Notes: generated by a model not told the origin, from the sequence alone. A stretch of DNA of 64,000 nucleotides from Chloroflexota bacterium (GCA_030603665.1 JAUVXJ010000004.1:62001-126000), one strand, 5' to 3'; positions 17,193 through 25,733 are shown, counted from the first letter of the stretch. Made by a program: numbers and translations.

Positions 17193-18050
17193 ATGAGCAG
17201 GGTGGATCTTCACATCCACACCACCGCCTCTGACGGAGTCCTCACCCCGGCTGAAGTAGTCCAGGTTGCAGTAGAGAGGTGTCTCTCGGCGGTGGCCATC
17301 ACGGACCACGACACTACCGGGGGCATAGACCAGGCGCTGGTGGCTGCGGAGGGTACCCAGCTGGAGGTCATACCAGGGGTCGAGCTGAGCGCGGAGCAAG
17401 GTTCACGCGAGATGCATATCCTGGGCTACTATGTTGACCATCAGGATGGGGCTTTGCAGGAGAAGCTGGTGGTGCTGCGGCGGGCCCGACGGGAGCGCGC
17501 CTGGAAGATGGTCAGGAAGCTTGCTGGCATGGGTATGCGGGTCTCCTGGGACCGGGTCATGGAAATCGCGGGCGACACCTCAGCCTTTGGACGTCCGCAC
17601 ATCGCTGTGGCGCTGCGCGAGGGGGGTCACGTGGACAGCATCAACGAGGCCTTCTACAAGTACATCGGACGACTTGGACCGGCTTACGTTGCCCGCTACA
17701 AGCTGAGTCCGGCGCAGGCCTTGCAGATGATCAAAGATGCAGGGGGACTTCCCGTCTTGGCGCACCCTCGGCGCCAAGAGGATATCGTCGCTGGACTTGC
17801 CGGCCTCGGGTTGGCGGGGTTGGAGGCCTACTACCCCCGGTACTCCGCGGTAGAGAGCGAGGCATTGGCCATGCTGGCAGAGCGACATGGCCTGATCGCC
17901 ACAGGGGGAACGGATTACCACGGCTACGATGGGGATGCTGGTCTCGCAGTGGGCGACGTACCGGTCCCCATGGAATCGGTAGAGCGCCTGCGGGCCCTTG
18001 GAGATCGCCACGTTGCTGGTAGGTCCCAGCATGCAGGTGGCAGCGACTAG
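17193..18050 (+). CDS. PHP-domain phosphoesterase (YciV/TrpH-like)
   Basis: 285-residue metal-dependent phosphoesterase of the PHP family. Homologues hydrolyse 3',5'-nucleoside bisphosphates or trim RNA 5' ends (RNase AM-like). Metal ligands are visible in DLHIHTTASDG, AITDHDTTGG, PGVELS, AHPRR and GGTDYHG. The gene starts one base after glyS and is clearly co-transcribed. Its TAG stop is the same CTAG tetranucleotide that provides the stop of the convergent RicT gene. Substrate is inferred from the family only. Confidence 0.88.
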   Translation: MSRVDLHIHTTASDGVLTPAEVVQVAVERCLSAVAITDHDTTGGIDQALVAAEGTQLEVIPGVELSAEQGSREMHILGYYVDHQDGALQEKLVVLRRARRERAWKMVRKLAGMGMRVSWDRVMEIAGDTSAFGRPHIAVALREGGHVDSINEAFYKYIGRLGPAYVARYKLSPAQALQMIKDAGGLPVLAHPRRQEDIVAGLAGLGLAGLEAYYPRYSAVESEALAMLAERHGLIATGGTDYHGYDGDAGLAVGDVPVPMESVERLRALGDRHVAGRSQHAGGSD

Positions 18051-18883
18051 GAGCGCCTGCGTTTGGCTTTCTTACCGGTCACTTCCAGAATCTCGTCCGG
18101 CGAGACTTCGACAGTTACTTCGTTCTTCAGCTCAACGGTCACGGTCAGTTTCAGGGCGTTGATGGCCCTCACTTCTCCGGAGCCATGGGTGGTCCTGACG
18201 ATCTCACGTAGCTGGGGCAGCTTCTTCTTCGCCTCCTGGTAGTATTCGTCCTCGTATGCCAGGCAGCACAGAAGTCTTCCGCAAACCCCTGAGATCTCGG
18301 ATGGGTTCAAGGAGATGTCTTGCCGTTTGGCCATTCTGATGGAGACGGGGCTGAAGTCCTGCATGAAGCTTGAACAGCAGAGCACCCTTCCGCAGCGCCC
18401 CACGCCACCCATCAGCTTGGCCTCATCGCGCACTCCAACCTGTCGCAGCTCCACTTTGGTCTTGAGGGTCCTCCTGAGATCCTGCACGAGTTCCCGGAAG
18501 TCCACCCGTTTCTCGGAGGTGAAATGCACCAGGAGGTGACTCCCGTCGAAGTTGTACTCAGCCTTGAGCAGCTTGATGGGCAATCCATACTCCTCCAGCT
18601 TCTCCTGGCAACGAGCGAGAGCGTCTTCCTCTCGCATGCGGTTGCGCTCCATCTGTACAAGGTCCAGGGGCTCTGCCCGTCGCTGGACCGGCTTCAGAGC
18701 CTCCTTCTTCATGTCCCCCGGGATCTGCTCGTGTACGCGGGCTACGCGGCAGACTTCCTTGCCCCTGGTGGTATCCACGACGACGTATTCACCCTTTTCG
18801 AGGCCGTCAATACCTGAGGCATCAAAGTAGTATACCTTTCCGGTATCTCTGAAACGAACACCTGCAATACTGGGCACGGTCAT
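18047..18883 (-). CDS. ricT: PSP1-domain protein, RicT/YaaT-like
   Basis: Member of the PSP1 C-terminal family. In Bacillus, RicT joins RicA and RicF in an Fe-S complex that promotes RNase Y-dependent RNA processing. It contains the two diagnostic cysteine clusters GRCGRVLCCSSF and GVCGRLLCCLAYEDEYY. The start at 18883 is chosen because holB's stop and this ATG sit together as TGAGAGGATG, suggesting coupled re-initiation. A longer start at 18913 would add ten residues and overlap holB. The C-terminal ~60 residues form a KOW-like extension ending in KKAKRRRS. Pairing with holB is a common bacterial gene order. Confidence 0.88.
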   Translation of the reverse strand: MTVPSIAGVRFRDTGKVYYFDASGIDGLEKGEYVVVDTTRGKEVCRVARVHEQIPGDMKKEALKPVQRRAEPLDLVQMERNRMREEDALARCQEKLEEYGLPIKLLKAEYNFDGSHLLVHFTSEKRVDFRELVQDLRRTLKTKVELRQVGVRDEAKLMGGVGRCGRVLCCSSFMQDFSPVSIRMAKRQDISLNPSEISGVCGRLLCCLAYEDEYYQEAKKKLPQLREIVRTTHGSGEVRAINALKLTVTVELKNEVTVEVSPDEILEVTGKKAKRRRS

Positions 18884-18887
18884 CCTC

Positions 18888-19898
18888 TCAATTGCTGCGT
18901 GCGGGAAGGTCAAGCATCAGTACCTCAAGCGCCAGGCGGGGGTCAACGTTCAGCTCAAGCTCGCGTTGTGTCCGGCGTATGGCCTTGACGAACGTGACTA
19001 TGTCCCACAGATCGTATCCGTGGGCATCCTCCTCGAGAGAGGCTGCGCTATCCAAGTTGTTTATCGTCTCAGGACTGCCGCCCCTGATGAGGAGTAGATC
19101 TCTCCACCAACTCAGCAGAAGCTCCAGCGTTTCTCGCATCAGGTCAGACTTGCGAACGAGGCGCTGTGCGTAATCGAGACGGTCAAGGCGCCCCATCTTG
19201 GGAAGTACTGCCAGTTCTCGCAGTGTGTCCTCTCTATCTTTCAGGATAGAGTCATCCCGGGCGGCGCAGATGGCCCAGCCGATTCTGCCACCGCTCAGCC
19301 TGGCCAGCAGACTGGCCCTCTCCGCATCCAACCCATGTCGCAACCGCAGTTCCTCTTCTATGATCTCAGCAGGTGCTAGACGAAGGACGAACACCTGGCA
19401 ACGCGAGGCGATTGTGGGCAGCAGCAGTCGCGTATCACTGGCGGTGAGCAGGAGAATGACGTGTGGCGGAGGCTCCTCCAGCGTCTTCAGCAGTGAGTTG
19501 GCCGCCTTGGTCGTCATTCTGTCCGCGTCTTGGATGATGAAGACTTTCCGTCTACCCTCAAAGGGTTTCAATCCTGCTTCCTGCGTGATACTCCTGATGG
19601 TGTTTATGCGCAGTTCCTTCTGCTCCGCTGGGGTTTCGTCACGCAGGAGTGCCTGGTAGTGAAGATCCACCATCCTGACGTCTGGATGGATGCCCGCGAA
19701 GATCTTGCGGCAGGCCTCGCACTCGTTGCATGGCTTGTCCTCCCCTAGGCAGTTCAAAGCTTGAGCCAGGTTCAGAGCCAATGTGCCCTTGCCCACGTCT
19801 GGCGGCCCGGTGAACAGGTAGGCGTGTGATACCCTCTCTTCGGCTATGCTGCCCTTGAGCAGGCTCACTACCCAGTCGTGTCCGGTGACGCGCCACAT
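18888..19898 (-). CDS. holB: DNA polymerase III subunit delta'
   Basis: Clamp-loader subunit that helps open and load the beta sliding clamp. The 336-residue AAA+ protein shows Walker A (GPPDVGKG, with Asp at a normally Gly position), a zinc module (CLGEDKPCNECEAC), the sensor region (LLKTLEEPPPHVILLL) and the SRC arginine-finger motif (TIASRCQ). The ATG at 19898 begins MWRVTGHDWVVSLL. It is followed by ricT with a 4-base gap and is preceded by a probable promoter. Confidence 0.93.
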   Translation of the reverse strand: MWRVTGHDWVVSLLKGSIAEERVSHAYLFTGPPDVGKGTLALNLAQALNCLGEDKPCNECEACRKIFAGIHPDVRMVDLHYQALLRDETPAEQKELRINTIRSITQEAGLKPFEGRRKVFIIQDADRMTTKAANSLLKTLEEPPPHVILLLTASDTRLLLPTIASRCQVFVLRLAPAEIIEEELRLRHGLDAERASLLARLSGGRIGWAICAARDDSILKDREDTLRELAVLPKMGRLDRLDYAQRLVRKSDLMRETLELLLSWWRDLLLIRGGSPETINNLDSAASLEEDAHGYDLWDIVTFVKAIRRTQRELELNVDPRLALEVLMLDLPARSN

Positions 19899-20281
19899 TC
19901 TGTCAATCTCTCCATCTATACATTATACAGTCAAGTGACCCTCCCTGCAATCACTCACGCGTCGGGTACGGAGAACATCCGATGGAAGGGATCGGGTGTC
20001 GGCGCACCGCTTCGGAGGCGTGAGCCCGGGGGTTGCTGGACTCGAAACTGAGCGAGATCGAGATCGAGATCCCATTCTCAATGTCACGCGAGCTGCAACT
20101 CGCCTTGTCCTCGACCAGCGCATCTAATCTTTAAGGTGCGGCCTCGATTTCTTTAAGATAACAGGGGGCGAATCTGTGGTACAATGACTGAGGATTGGGA
20201 TAGAATGGAGGCGCCCGTGCGACGAGCGCAAACGGGCGTGGGCTGACTTGTGGTTCCTTGCCTGGTGATCCGTCTCCGGAG
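19899..20281 (+). other. Divergent intergenic region, holB / small hypothetical gene
   Basis: About 380 bases. The holB end holds a probable promoter on the minus strand. Near 20050-20070 there is a short tandem run of the word GAGATC. At 20178-20183 there is a TACAAT that could be a -10 box for the rightward gene, with no good -35. Nothing else is recognised. Confidence 0.4.
19922..19950 (-). promoter_or_regulatory. Probable holB-ricT promoter
   Basis: Minus strand: TTGCAG (19950-19945), 17-base spacer, TATAAT (19927-19922), 24 bases before the holB ATG. Confidence 0.55.
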
Positions 20282-20530
20282 ATGTCCGTGGTCATCGACG
20301 ACGGTGTGATAGCTGAAGAGTTCGTCGCCTTCTGCCTCGAGAGGCGCGGCCACGAGTGGCCAGAGCTGTACGATGAGATGTGCAGGGTGGCGAGCCATCG
20401 GCTGTTCAGGGGCATGGGGTACCGCGAGTTGCACGATCACGGAGTATCTCTGAGCCTCGCCAACATGGAGCGTCTGGCGTCTCTGGCCGCTACACTTTCC
20501 TCCTGTGGTACCTCTGTCCAGGCATCCTGA
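20282..20530 (+). CDS. Small hypothetical protein, 82 residues
   Basis: No family recognised with certainty. The sequence is protein-like and acidic/helical, with EEFVAFCLERRGHEWPELY, CRVASHRLFRGMGYREL and SLSLANMERLASLAATL. It may be a lineage-specific cytoplasmic protein. The ATG at 20282 touches a CGGAG sequence. That same CGGAG is ideally placed (6 bases) for a GTG at 20288, giving 80 residues, so the true start may be there. A TTG at 20258 is a weaker option. It is followed by the dedA promoter and is probably monocistronic. Confidence 0.5.
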   Translation: MSVVIDDGVIAEEFVAFCLERRGHEWPELYDEMCRVASHRLFRGMGYRELHDHGVSLSLANMERLASLAATLSSCGTSVQAS

Positions 20531-20559
20531 CACCCTCACCTTTCTGTGCGATGCCCCCG

Positions 20560-20588
20560 TTGCTGCAACCTCTTGCCCGTGATATAAT
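20560..20588 (+). promoter_or_regulatory. Promoter of the DedA-radical SAM operon
   Basis: TTGCTG (20560-20565), 17-base spacer, TATAAT (20583-20588), 41 bases before the DedA start. Confidence 0.6.
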
Positions 20589-20629
20589 GCGCTGACTGCG
20601 AGACTTCTGGATGCAAGGAGGACCGAGTA

Positions 20630-21286
20630 TTGGAAGCCATTGAGCATCAGGTAGTGCTCTTCCTGCAAAATCTGATTCAGACCGTAGGCTGGGCCGGCAT
20701 CGTTCTGGCGATGGCCATCGAGAGCGCTTGCATACCCTTGCCGAGCGAAGTGACTATGCCCCTCGCCGGCTGGATGTTGGTCCAGGCCAAGGGTTTGTCT
20801 GTCTGGCACACTATCTTGGGCGGTTGGTGGGGAGCGGTTGGCTGTACCCTCGGCTCGGTGGTCATGTACTGGATCGGCGCCAAGGGGGGGCGGCCTCTCC
20901 TGGAGAAGTATGGCAAGTATGTGCTGATCAGACCTCACGAAATAGAGGTCGCCGACAGGTGGTTCGAGAAGTATGGCGAGCATACCGCCTTCTTCTCGCG
21001 CCTGCTGCCTGTCGTGCGTACCTTCATCTCCTTGCCCCTTGGCGTGGCCCGCATGAATTTCGTCAAGTTCACCATCTGGAGCTTCGTCGGTTCCTTCATC
21101 TGGTGTTGGGCACTTACGTGGGCGGGATACGTCTTCGGCGAGCATTGGGAGAGGGTTCGCGAGGTGATGCGTCCCTTCGACATACCCATTCTGATCATTG
21201 TGGGCGTGCTGGGTATCTTGTTCATCTACCGCCGACTGAAGAGCAGACGGGCGGAATCCGTGGCGGCGGAGGAGGGCTCAGAGTAG
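20630..21286 (+). CDS. DedA/SNARE-associated family membrane protein
   Basis: 218-residue polytopic inner-membrane protein. DedA members are linked to lipid (undecaprenyl phosphate or phosphatidylethanolamine) flipping and membrane homeostasis. Family motifs are ESACIPLPSEVTMPLAGW near the N-terminus and FSRLLPVVRTFISLPLGVARM in the second re-entrant region. Several hydrophobic helices are visible, and the tail is charged and cytoplasmic. The start is TTG at 20630, nine bases after AAGGAGG. It lies 16 bases before a radical SAM gene and is probably co-transcribed with it. Confidence 0.9.
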   Translation: MEAIEHQVVLFLQNLIQTVGWAGIVLAMAIESACIPLPSEVTMPLAGWMLVQAKGLSVWHTILGGWWGAVGCTLGSVVMYWIGAKGGRPLLEKYGKYVLIRPHEIEVADRWFEKYGEHTAFFSRLLPVVRTFISLPLGVARMNFVKFTIWSFVGSFIWCWALTWAGYVFGEHWERVREVMRPFDIPILIIVGVLGILFIYRRLKSRRAESVAAEEGSE

Positions 21287-21302
21287 GAGAGTTCGGGAGA
21301 TC

Positions 21303-22244
21303 TTGATCAAGGTATCGTCTGGAACATTGGGTGTACTGGGATTGGTGGAAACCCATCTTGATGCCCCCCCGACCACTGCATATCTGATGGTGGGGGGGCG
21401 TTGTCGTCGTGACTGTGCCTTCTGTGCTCAGGCCAGAAGCAGCAAGGCCTCGGCCGCTGCCCTATCCAGGGTCAGTTGGCCGTCGTGGGACGAGAATGAG
21501 GTTCTTGATGCCGTGGAGCAGGCGCACGCGGACGGAAGGATACAGCGCTGCTGTCTGCAGGTCACCGTGGGTCCTGGATCACTGGCTCAGGTCAGGACGA
21601 TTGTCACTCGACTGGCACCCCACCTGCCGATCAGCGCGTCCTTGGTGGCAAACGTCGCTCAGGTGGGGGAACTGCTGGAGTTGGGCGTGGAAAGAGTGGG
21701 ACTGAGCCTCGACGCGGCAAACGAGGAGGCGTATCGACGGGTGAAGGGTGGCGACCTGGACCGCTCGCTTGCAGTGATCGGTGAGGCGGCGCGGCGGTAT
21801 CCTGGTCGGATAACCACCCACCTGATGGTCGGACTGGGGGAGACCGAGGAAGAGATAGTACGCATGATGGCGCTTCTCCTGGATGGGGGAGTGATGCCCG
21901 CGCTCTTCGCCTTCACGCCCATCCGAGGGACCGCTCTGGAGGGCGGCTCTCCACCACTTCTGGACAGTTACCGCCGACTCCAGGTGTCCCGGCAGCTGCT
22001 CCTGGAGGGACTGTGCACGTCAGACGACCTCTCCTACTCGAAGCAGGGGCGAATCTCGTCCCTTGGCCTTCCGAGGAGCGAACTGGAGCAAGTCCTCGCC
22101 GATGGCAAGGCCTTCCAAACATCAGGCTGCCCCGGCTGTAACCGTCCGTACTACAACGAACCACCGAGGGGACCGCTGTACAACTACCCCCGTCCACTGA
22201 CCGGCGCGGAGGTGAGAGACGCTTTGGCCGGACTGCTATGGTAG
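21303..22244 (+). CDS. Radical SAM protein, biotin-synthase-like (possibly LipS2-like)
   Basis: 313-residue radical SAM enzyme. The [4Fe-4S]/SAM motif is CRRDCAFC (C-x3-C-x2-C). The core looks like the biotin/lipoyl synthase group: SASLVANVAQVGELLELGVE, GLGETEEEIVRMM and FAFTPIRGTAL. It ends in a second Cys pair, SGCPGCNRPYYNEPP. This C-terminal CPxCN region is reminiscent of LipS2, one half of the split lipoyl synthase LipS1/LipS2, but no LipS1 partner lies nearby, so this is a suggestion only. The start is TTG at 21303 with GGGAG upstream. It is probably co-transcribed with the DedA gene. Confidence 0.78.
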   Translation: MIKVSSGTLGVLGLVETHLDAPPTTAYLMVGGRCRRDCAFCAQARSSKASAAALSRVSWPSWDENEVLDAVEQAHADGRIQRCCLQVTVGPGSLAQVRTIVTRLAPHLPISASLVANVAQVGELLELGVERVGLSLDAANEEAYRRVKGGDLDRSLAVIGEAARRYPGRITTHLMVGLGETEEEIVRMMALLLDGGVMPALFAFTPIRGTALEGGSPPLLDSYRRLQVSRQLLLEGLCTSDDLSYSKQGRISSLGLPRSELEQVLADGKAFQTSGCPGCNRPYYNEPPRGPLYNYPRPLTGAEVRDALAGLLW

Positions 22245-22283
22245 GCACGAGAGCGTTGTTCATTCCTGGGTCCGCCTCAGCCC

Positions 22284-22312
22284 TTGACTACATGCACGGA
22301 AGAGACTATCAT
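22284..22312 (+). promoter_or_regulatory. selC promoter
   Basis: TTGACT (22284-22289), exactly 17 bases, TATCAT (22307-22312), followed after 10 bases by the first base of tRNA-Sec. The spacing and near-consensus boxes fit a dedicated sigma-70 promoter. Confidence 0.75.
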
Positions 22313-22322
22313 AAGAGTACGT

Positions 22323-22418
22323 GGGGGTGGTAGAGACCCGGTGGCCTCCGCGGTCTTCAAAACCGTTGATGGGTAGCGACGAGCTAGCCATGGTGGGTTC
22401 GACTCCCATCCACTCCCG
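22323..22418 (+). tRNA. selC: Selenocysteine tRNA, anticodon UCA
   Basis: 96-nt tRNA folding by eye as bacterial tRNA-Sec. The 8-bp acceptor is GGGGGTGG (22323-22330) with CCACTCCC (22410-22417), including one G-U pair, and the discriminator is G. The anticodon arm is GCGGT-CTTCAAA-ACCGT with UCA at 22357-22359. A long variable arm pairs 22369-22377 with 22383-22391, eight of nine pairs with one G-G mismatch. The T-arm is GTGGG-TTCGACT-CCCAT. The 8+5 acceptor/T-stem stack and a six-position D stem (one A-C mismatch) distinguish it from tRNA-Ser. CCA is not encoded. It would be charged with Ser and converted to Sec by SelA or an equivalent. No selA, selB or selD is in the window. Confidence 0.93.
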
Positions 22419-22484
22419 CTGTTATCCTCCGTTTGCGCCGCTTCCGATATCCACTGCCAATCCCTGGTGCCTGGATCGACGTGC

Positions 22485-22649
22485 CTACATGGATGTCGCC
22501 AGTTCGATGATGGCACAGGTTGCCCCGATCAGGAGCGATCCCACGATGAGGAGGGCTGCAGCTACCTTCCGCTGCCTCTTGGTGGCGAGAAGCACTCCAC
22601 CTGTCACCATCAGCAGCAACCCCATAGGAAGACACATGGACACGGTCAT
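22485..22649 (-). CDS. Small two-helix membrane protein, 54 residues
   Basis: Short hydrophobic protein with two likely transmembrane helices: residues ~5-22 (MCLPMGLLLMVTGGVLLA) and ~30-49 (VAAALLIVGSLLIGATCAII). They are joined by a basic turn TKRQRK, which would sit in the cytoplasm. The ATG at 22649 has AAGGGAG 8 bases upstream. An earlier in-frame ATG at 22667 would overlap that ribosome site. Family not recognised. It is isolated between selC and a radical SAM gene. Confidence 0.55.
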   Translation of the reverse strand: MTVSMCLPMGLLLMVTGGVLLATKRQRKVAAALLIVGSLLIGATCAIIELATSM

Positions 22650-22902
22650 TTCGTATACTCCCTTCATAGAAGCACTTATCCGTTCGTCGCGTCGCAGCGC
22701 CTCCCCGGAGAATGGCAAGAGTTGCGGGTTGAACGTCTCTGCTGGCGAGCGGACGCGAGTGCAGCCTCAGAGCCGCGGCGTTGGCTGCCTGGACCACCAG
22801 CAGGTGGCGTCTACAGACTCCTGGCACCGATTGAGCTGATTGGGGAGTCCGTGCTGTGACGGACCAAATCCCCTCGACGAATAATCGCTCAACCGGAGGT
22901 GT

Positions 22903-24306
22903 TTACGCGAACTGCTGCCCGCATCCCCGTTCCTCCTTGCCTATCCCCGGCGACGTGTCCGAGCTCAGAACGAGCTCGAATGGCTGCAGAATGTGCCCGA
23001 CCAAGCCGTGTGCTAGAATGACGTCCCAGACACGGTCCATCTTCTTCCAGGCGACGTTGTAGAGGATTCTCTTCAATGGGTTGGGGAGTCCAACGGATCG
23101 CTTCAAGATGGATCGGCAGGTGTAAAACTCCCTATAGGACCACCAGTATCCTTCCTCAAGCTGTGACGGCGTCATGTGCTTGGGTCGAAAGACGGCATGG
23201 CGGGTGTCGTACTTCTCCCAGTCCCGGTGCAAGATGCGACCTTCCTGGTCGAGCCTGGCAAACGTCCTGGTGCCGGGGAAGGGCGTCAGGATGTGGAATG
23301 TCGCTGTCTCGATCTTGTTCTCGATAGCGAACTCCACGGTCCTGGGGAAAACATCGGCATCATCGTCGTCGAAGCCATAGACGAAGCTGCCGTTGATCAT
23401 GATCCCTGCATCGTGGAATCTCCGAATCGCATCAGCGTAGTCGTGCTTCCTGTTTTGTGGTTTGTTTGCTCGTTCCATGTTGGACTTGATCACGGACTCG
23501 AAGCCAACGAAGAGGCTCCGGCACCCGCAATCATACGCCTCTTGGAGGAACCCCGGGGTGTACGCTGCGTCCAGGGAGGCCGATGCTTGCCAGACAAAGT
23601 CGTATTCCCGCAGCAGCGCGAAGACCCGTCGCGCCTCCCTTCGGTCGCCCAACAGATTGTCGTCCAGGAAGAAGACGAACCTGTGCTGGAAGGTGTCCAG
23701 TTCCCTCTTGATCTCGCTCAAGGGCCGGAACCTGTGGTAGTCTCGGCCCCAGAAGCTCTCCTTATAGCAGAAGTCGCAGCGGTGCGGGCAGCCTCTGGAA
23801 GTCACGATGGTGTTGGGCACCAAGTACTTGTGGCCATTCATCAGATCTCTCCGTGCCAAAGGCACCTCGGATAGGTCAGTGTCTGTGCGGCCGTGGTAGT
23901 ACTTCCTCAGAGAGTCGGCCTCGAAGTCCTTGAGCATCCGATGGAATACCGATTCTCCAGGACCCAGGCAGACGGCGTCTGCGTGCTGTGCCGCCTCCTC
24001 CGGAAGCGTGGTGGGATGGATACCACCCATGAACACCTTGGCCCCTCTCGCGCGGTAATGGTCGCTGAGTTCGTACGCTCTCTTGGCAGAGGACACATAC
24101 ACAGTCATGACCACCAGATCAACGTCTTCGTCGACGATTACCTCCTCGACATGTTCATCCCTGACCAGCACCCTGTACCTATCCCTAGGTACAAGCCCTG
24201 CCAAGGTCAGGAGGCTCAAGGGTGGGAAAAGGGAGTACTTGAGCTGGCGGAAGTTCCGGGATAGCACTTCCTGAAGAGCCGGCAGCAAGAAGAGCATCGT
24301 TTTCAT
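22903..24306 (-). CDS. B12-binding-domain radical SAM protein
   Basis: 467-residue enzyme with an N-terminal cobalamin-binding-like Rossmann domain (residues ~1-150; VFMGGIHPTTLPEEA and GPGESVFHRML are typical of this class). The radical SAM domain has CPHRCDFC as the cluster motif. The usual DxHxxG cobalamin motif is not evident, as in many anaerobe members, so B12 use is uncertain. The C-terminal helices are typical. The ATG at 24306 has GGGAGGTG 8 bases upstream. It shares only about 40% or less by eye with the second such protein at 36716-38077. Likely substrates (lipids, hopanoids, cofactors, natural products) are unknown. Confidence 0.82.
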   Translation of the reverse strand: MKTMLFLLPALQEVLSRNFRQLKYSLFPPLSLLTLAGLVPRDRYRVLVRDEHVEEVIVDEDVDLVVMTVYVSSAKRAYELSDHYRARGAKVFMGGIHPTTLPEEAAQHADAVCLGPGESVFHRMLKDFEADSLRKYYHGRTDTDLSEVPLARRDLMNGHKYLVPNTIVTSRGCPHRCDFCYKESFWGRDYHRFRPLSEIKRELDTFQHRFVFFLDDNLLGDRREARRVFALLREYDFVWQASASLDAAYTPGFLQEAYDCGCRSLFVGFESVIKSNMERANKPQNRKHDYADAIRRFHDAGIMINGSFVYGFDDDDADVFPRTVEFAIENKIETATFHILTPFPGTRTFARLDQEGRILHRDWEKYDTRHAVFRPKHMTPSQLEEGYWWSYREFYTCRSILKRSVGLPNPLKRILYNVAWKKMDRVWDVILAHGLVGHILQPFELVLSSDTSPGIGKEERGCGQQFA

Positions 24307-24683
24307 CGGTTTGCACCTCCCACGGTCTGATAATGGCCCACGCCGCACTGACGGCACGCGCGGATCGACTATGGAGTAGGGAAACCACCAGTGCCGGTGC
24401 CACGTTACTTGTACCACGTGCGGGCTGTCGAAAACTGCCAGCCCTACTGTCAGGGACTGCCCATCTTGTCCCTCAGCGCGCAACGACCTACCAACAACTG
24501 TCAGGAACTGTCAAGGTGTGCCAGCGGCGCAGCTACCTTGGATGCAGTGCTGTGATACGGCACTCCACTGAGTGTGGTTGGATTCCCGCGGGTCTCTTTC
24601 ACCCCTCGACAGGGTTGCGCTATAATGAGCCTGGGCGAATCGATTGCTCGCTAGCGCGCTGTTTCAGAGTGGAGGGACGTTCA
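24307..24683 (+). other. Divergent intergenic region with repeated ACTGTCAGG-type words
   Basis: 377 bases without a gene. It contains several copies of related words (ACTGTCAGGGACTG and ACTGTCAGGAACTGTC near 24440-24515) that could be operator half-sites. A TATAAT at 24621-24626 lacks a strong -35 and is a possible -10 for the AIR-synthase-like gene. No known riboswitch is recognised. Confidence 0.4.
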
Positions 24684-25712
24684 GTGGGTTCAGTGGGGAC
24701 GAGGCTCCCAGTAGGAAAGCTGCCGACAAGACTCTTGGAGCGCCTGCTCGACGAGTATCGACTCGAGGACGAGCGTGTGGTGCTGGGGGCGAGGATCGGC
24801 GAGGACGCGGCTGTGTTGGACATGGGAGACAGGTACCTGGTGGCCAAGACCGATCCCATCACCTTCGCCACCGACCAGATCGGCTGGTACGCCGTCCACG
24901 TGAACGCCAACGATCTAGTCACCACGGGTGCCGTACCTCTGTGGTTCCTGGCGACGGTTCTTTTGCCCGAGTTGGGCAGCGATGAGGCTATGGTTGAGGA
25001 GATACTTCGGCAGATGCATGCTGCCTGCAGTGAATTGGGTATCTCGCTGGTCGGCGGCCATACGGAGATCACATGTGGCCTGGACCGCCCGATCGTAGTC
25101 GGCCAGATGCTGGGGGAGGTGGCGAAAGAGAGACTGGTGACTTCAGGTGGTGCCAGGGTTGGAGACTCCGTCGTGCTGACAAAAGGCATAGCCATCGAAG
25201 GCACCGCCATCATCGGTCGGGAGAGAGAGGCGGATCTGCACGAACGTGGCTACAGTCGCGACTTCATACTACGCTGCCAGGCTTATCTCCACACGCCGGG
25301 GATAAGCGTCTTCCGTGAGGCCAGGCTTGCCAGTCAGGATTTCGACGTACACGCCATGCATGATCCCACTGAGGGAGGTTTGGCGATGGGCCTGCGTGAA
25401 CTAGCGCAGGCATCCCAGGTGGGGTTGATGGTGCAAGAGGAACGGATCGAGGTCCTCCCGGAATGCCGGCGCCTTTGTGAGGAGTTCGGCCTGGACCCGT
25501 TGGGCACGATCGCCTCCGGTGCACTGCTCCTTTCTTTGTCCTCAGAGGACGCAGATGACTTGGTCAGTGTCCTTGGGTCCGAGCAGATCCCGGCGGCGGT
25601 CATTGCGTGCGTTGTGCCGAAGGAGGAAGGTATACGGGTGGAGAGTCGCGGGCGAACGAAAGATCTTCCCCAGTTTCCACGAGACGAGATAGCGAGGCTG
25701 TTTGCCCGATAG
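24684..25712 (+). CDS. AIR-synthase-family (HypE/PurM/ThiL-fold) protein
   Basis: 342-residue member of the PurM/HypE/ThiL/SelD ATP-binding superfamily. Characteristic segments are GARIGEDAAVLDMGDRYLVAKTDP, HVNANDLVTTGAVPLW, ISLVGGHTEIT and MHDPTEGGLAMGLRELA. It is not a normal SelD, because the N-terminal Gly-rich loop with catalytic Cys/Sec and Lys is absent. It is closest in feel to the 'AIR synthase-related' HypE-like proteins found apart from hydrogenase genes. The GTG at 24684 follows GGAGGG by 7 bases. The TPR gene follows 21 bases after the stop, so the two are an operon. Substrate unknown. Confidence 0.8.
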   Translation: MGSVGTRLPVGKLPTRLLERLLDEYRLEDERVVLGARIGEDAAVLDMGDRYLVAKTDPITFATDQIGWYAVHVNANDLVTTGAVPLWFLATVLLPELGSDEAMVEEILRQMHAACSELGISLVGGHTEITCGLDRPIVVGQMLGEVAKERLVTSGGARVGDSVVLTKGIAIEGTAIIGREREADLHERGYSRDFILRCQAYLHTPGISVFREARLASQDFDVHAMHDPTEGGLAMGLRELAQASQVGLMVQEERIEVLPECRRLCEEFGLDPLGTIASGALLLSLSSEDADDLVSVLGSEQIPAAVIACVVPKEEGIRVESRGRTKDLPQFPRDEIARLFAR

Positions 25713-25733
25713 ACGGTACGGAGTGTGCGGCTG

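Noticed and set aside
24430..24520. ACTGTCAGG-like words as a tandem repeat or CRISPR-like element
   Set aside because: Copies are few, uneven in spacing and imperfect. At most they are operator-like.
24684..25712. AIR-synthase-like gene as SelD (selenophosphate synthetase)
   Set aside because: It would fit the selenium story, but the N-terminal Gly-rich loop with catalytic Cys/Sec and Lys of SelD is missing. Its motifs fit HypE/PurM-like relatives.
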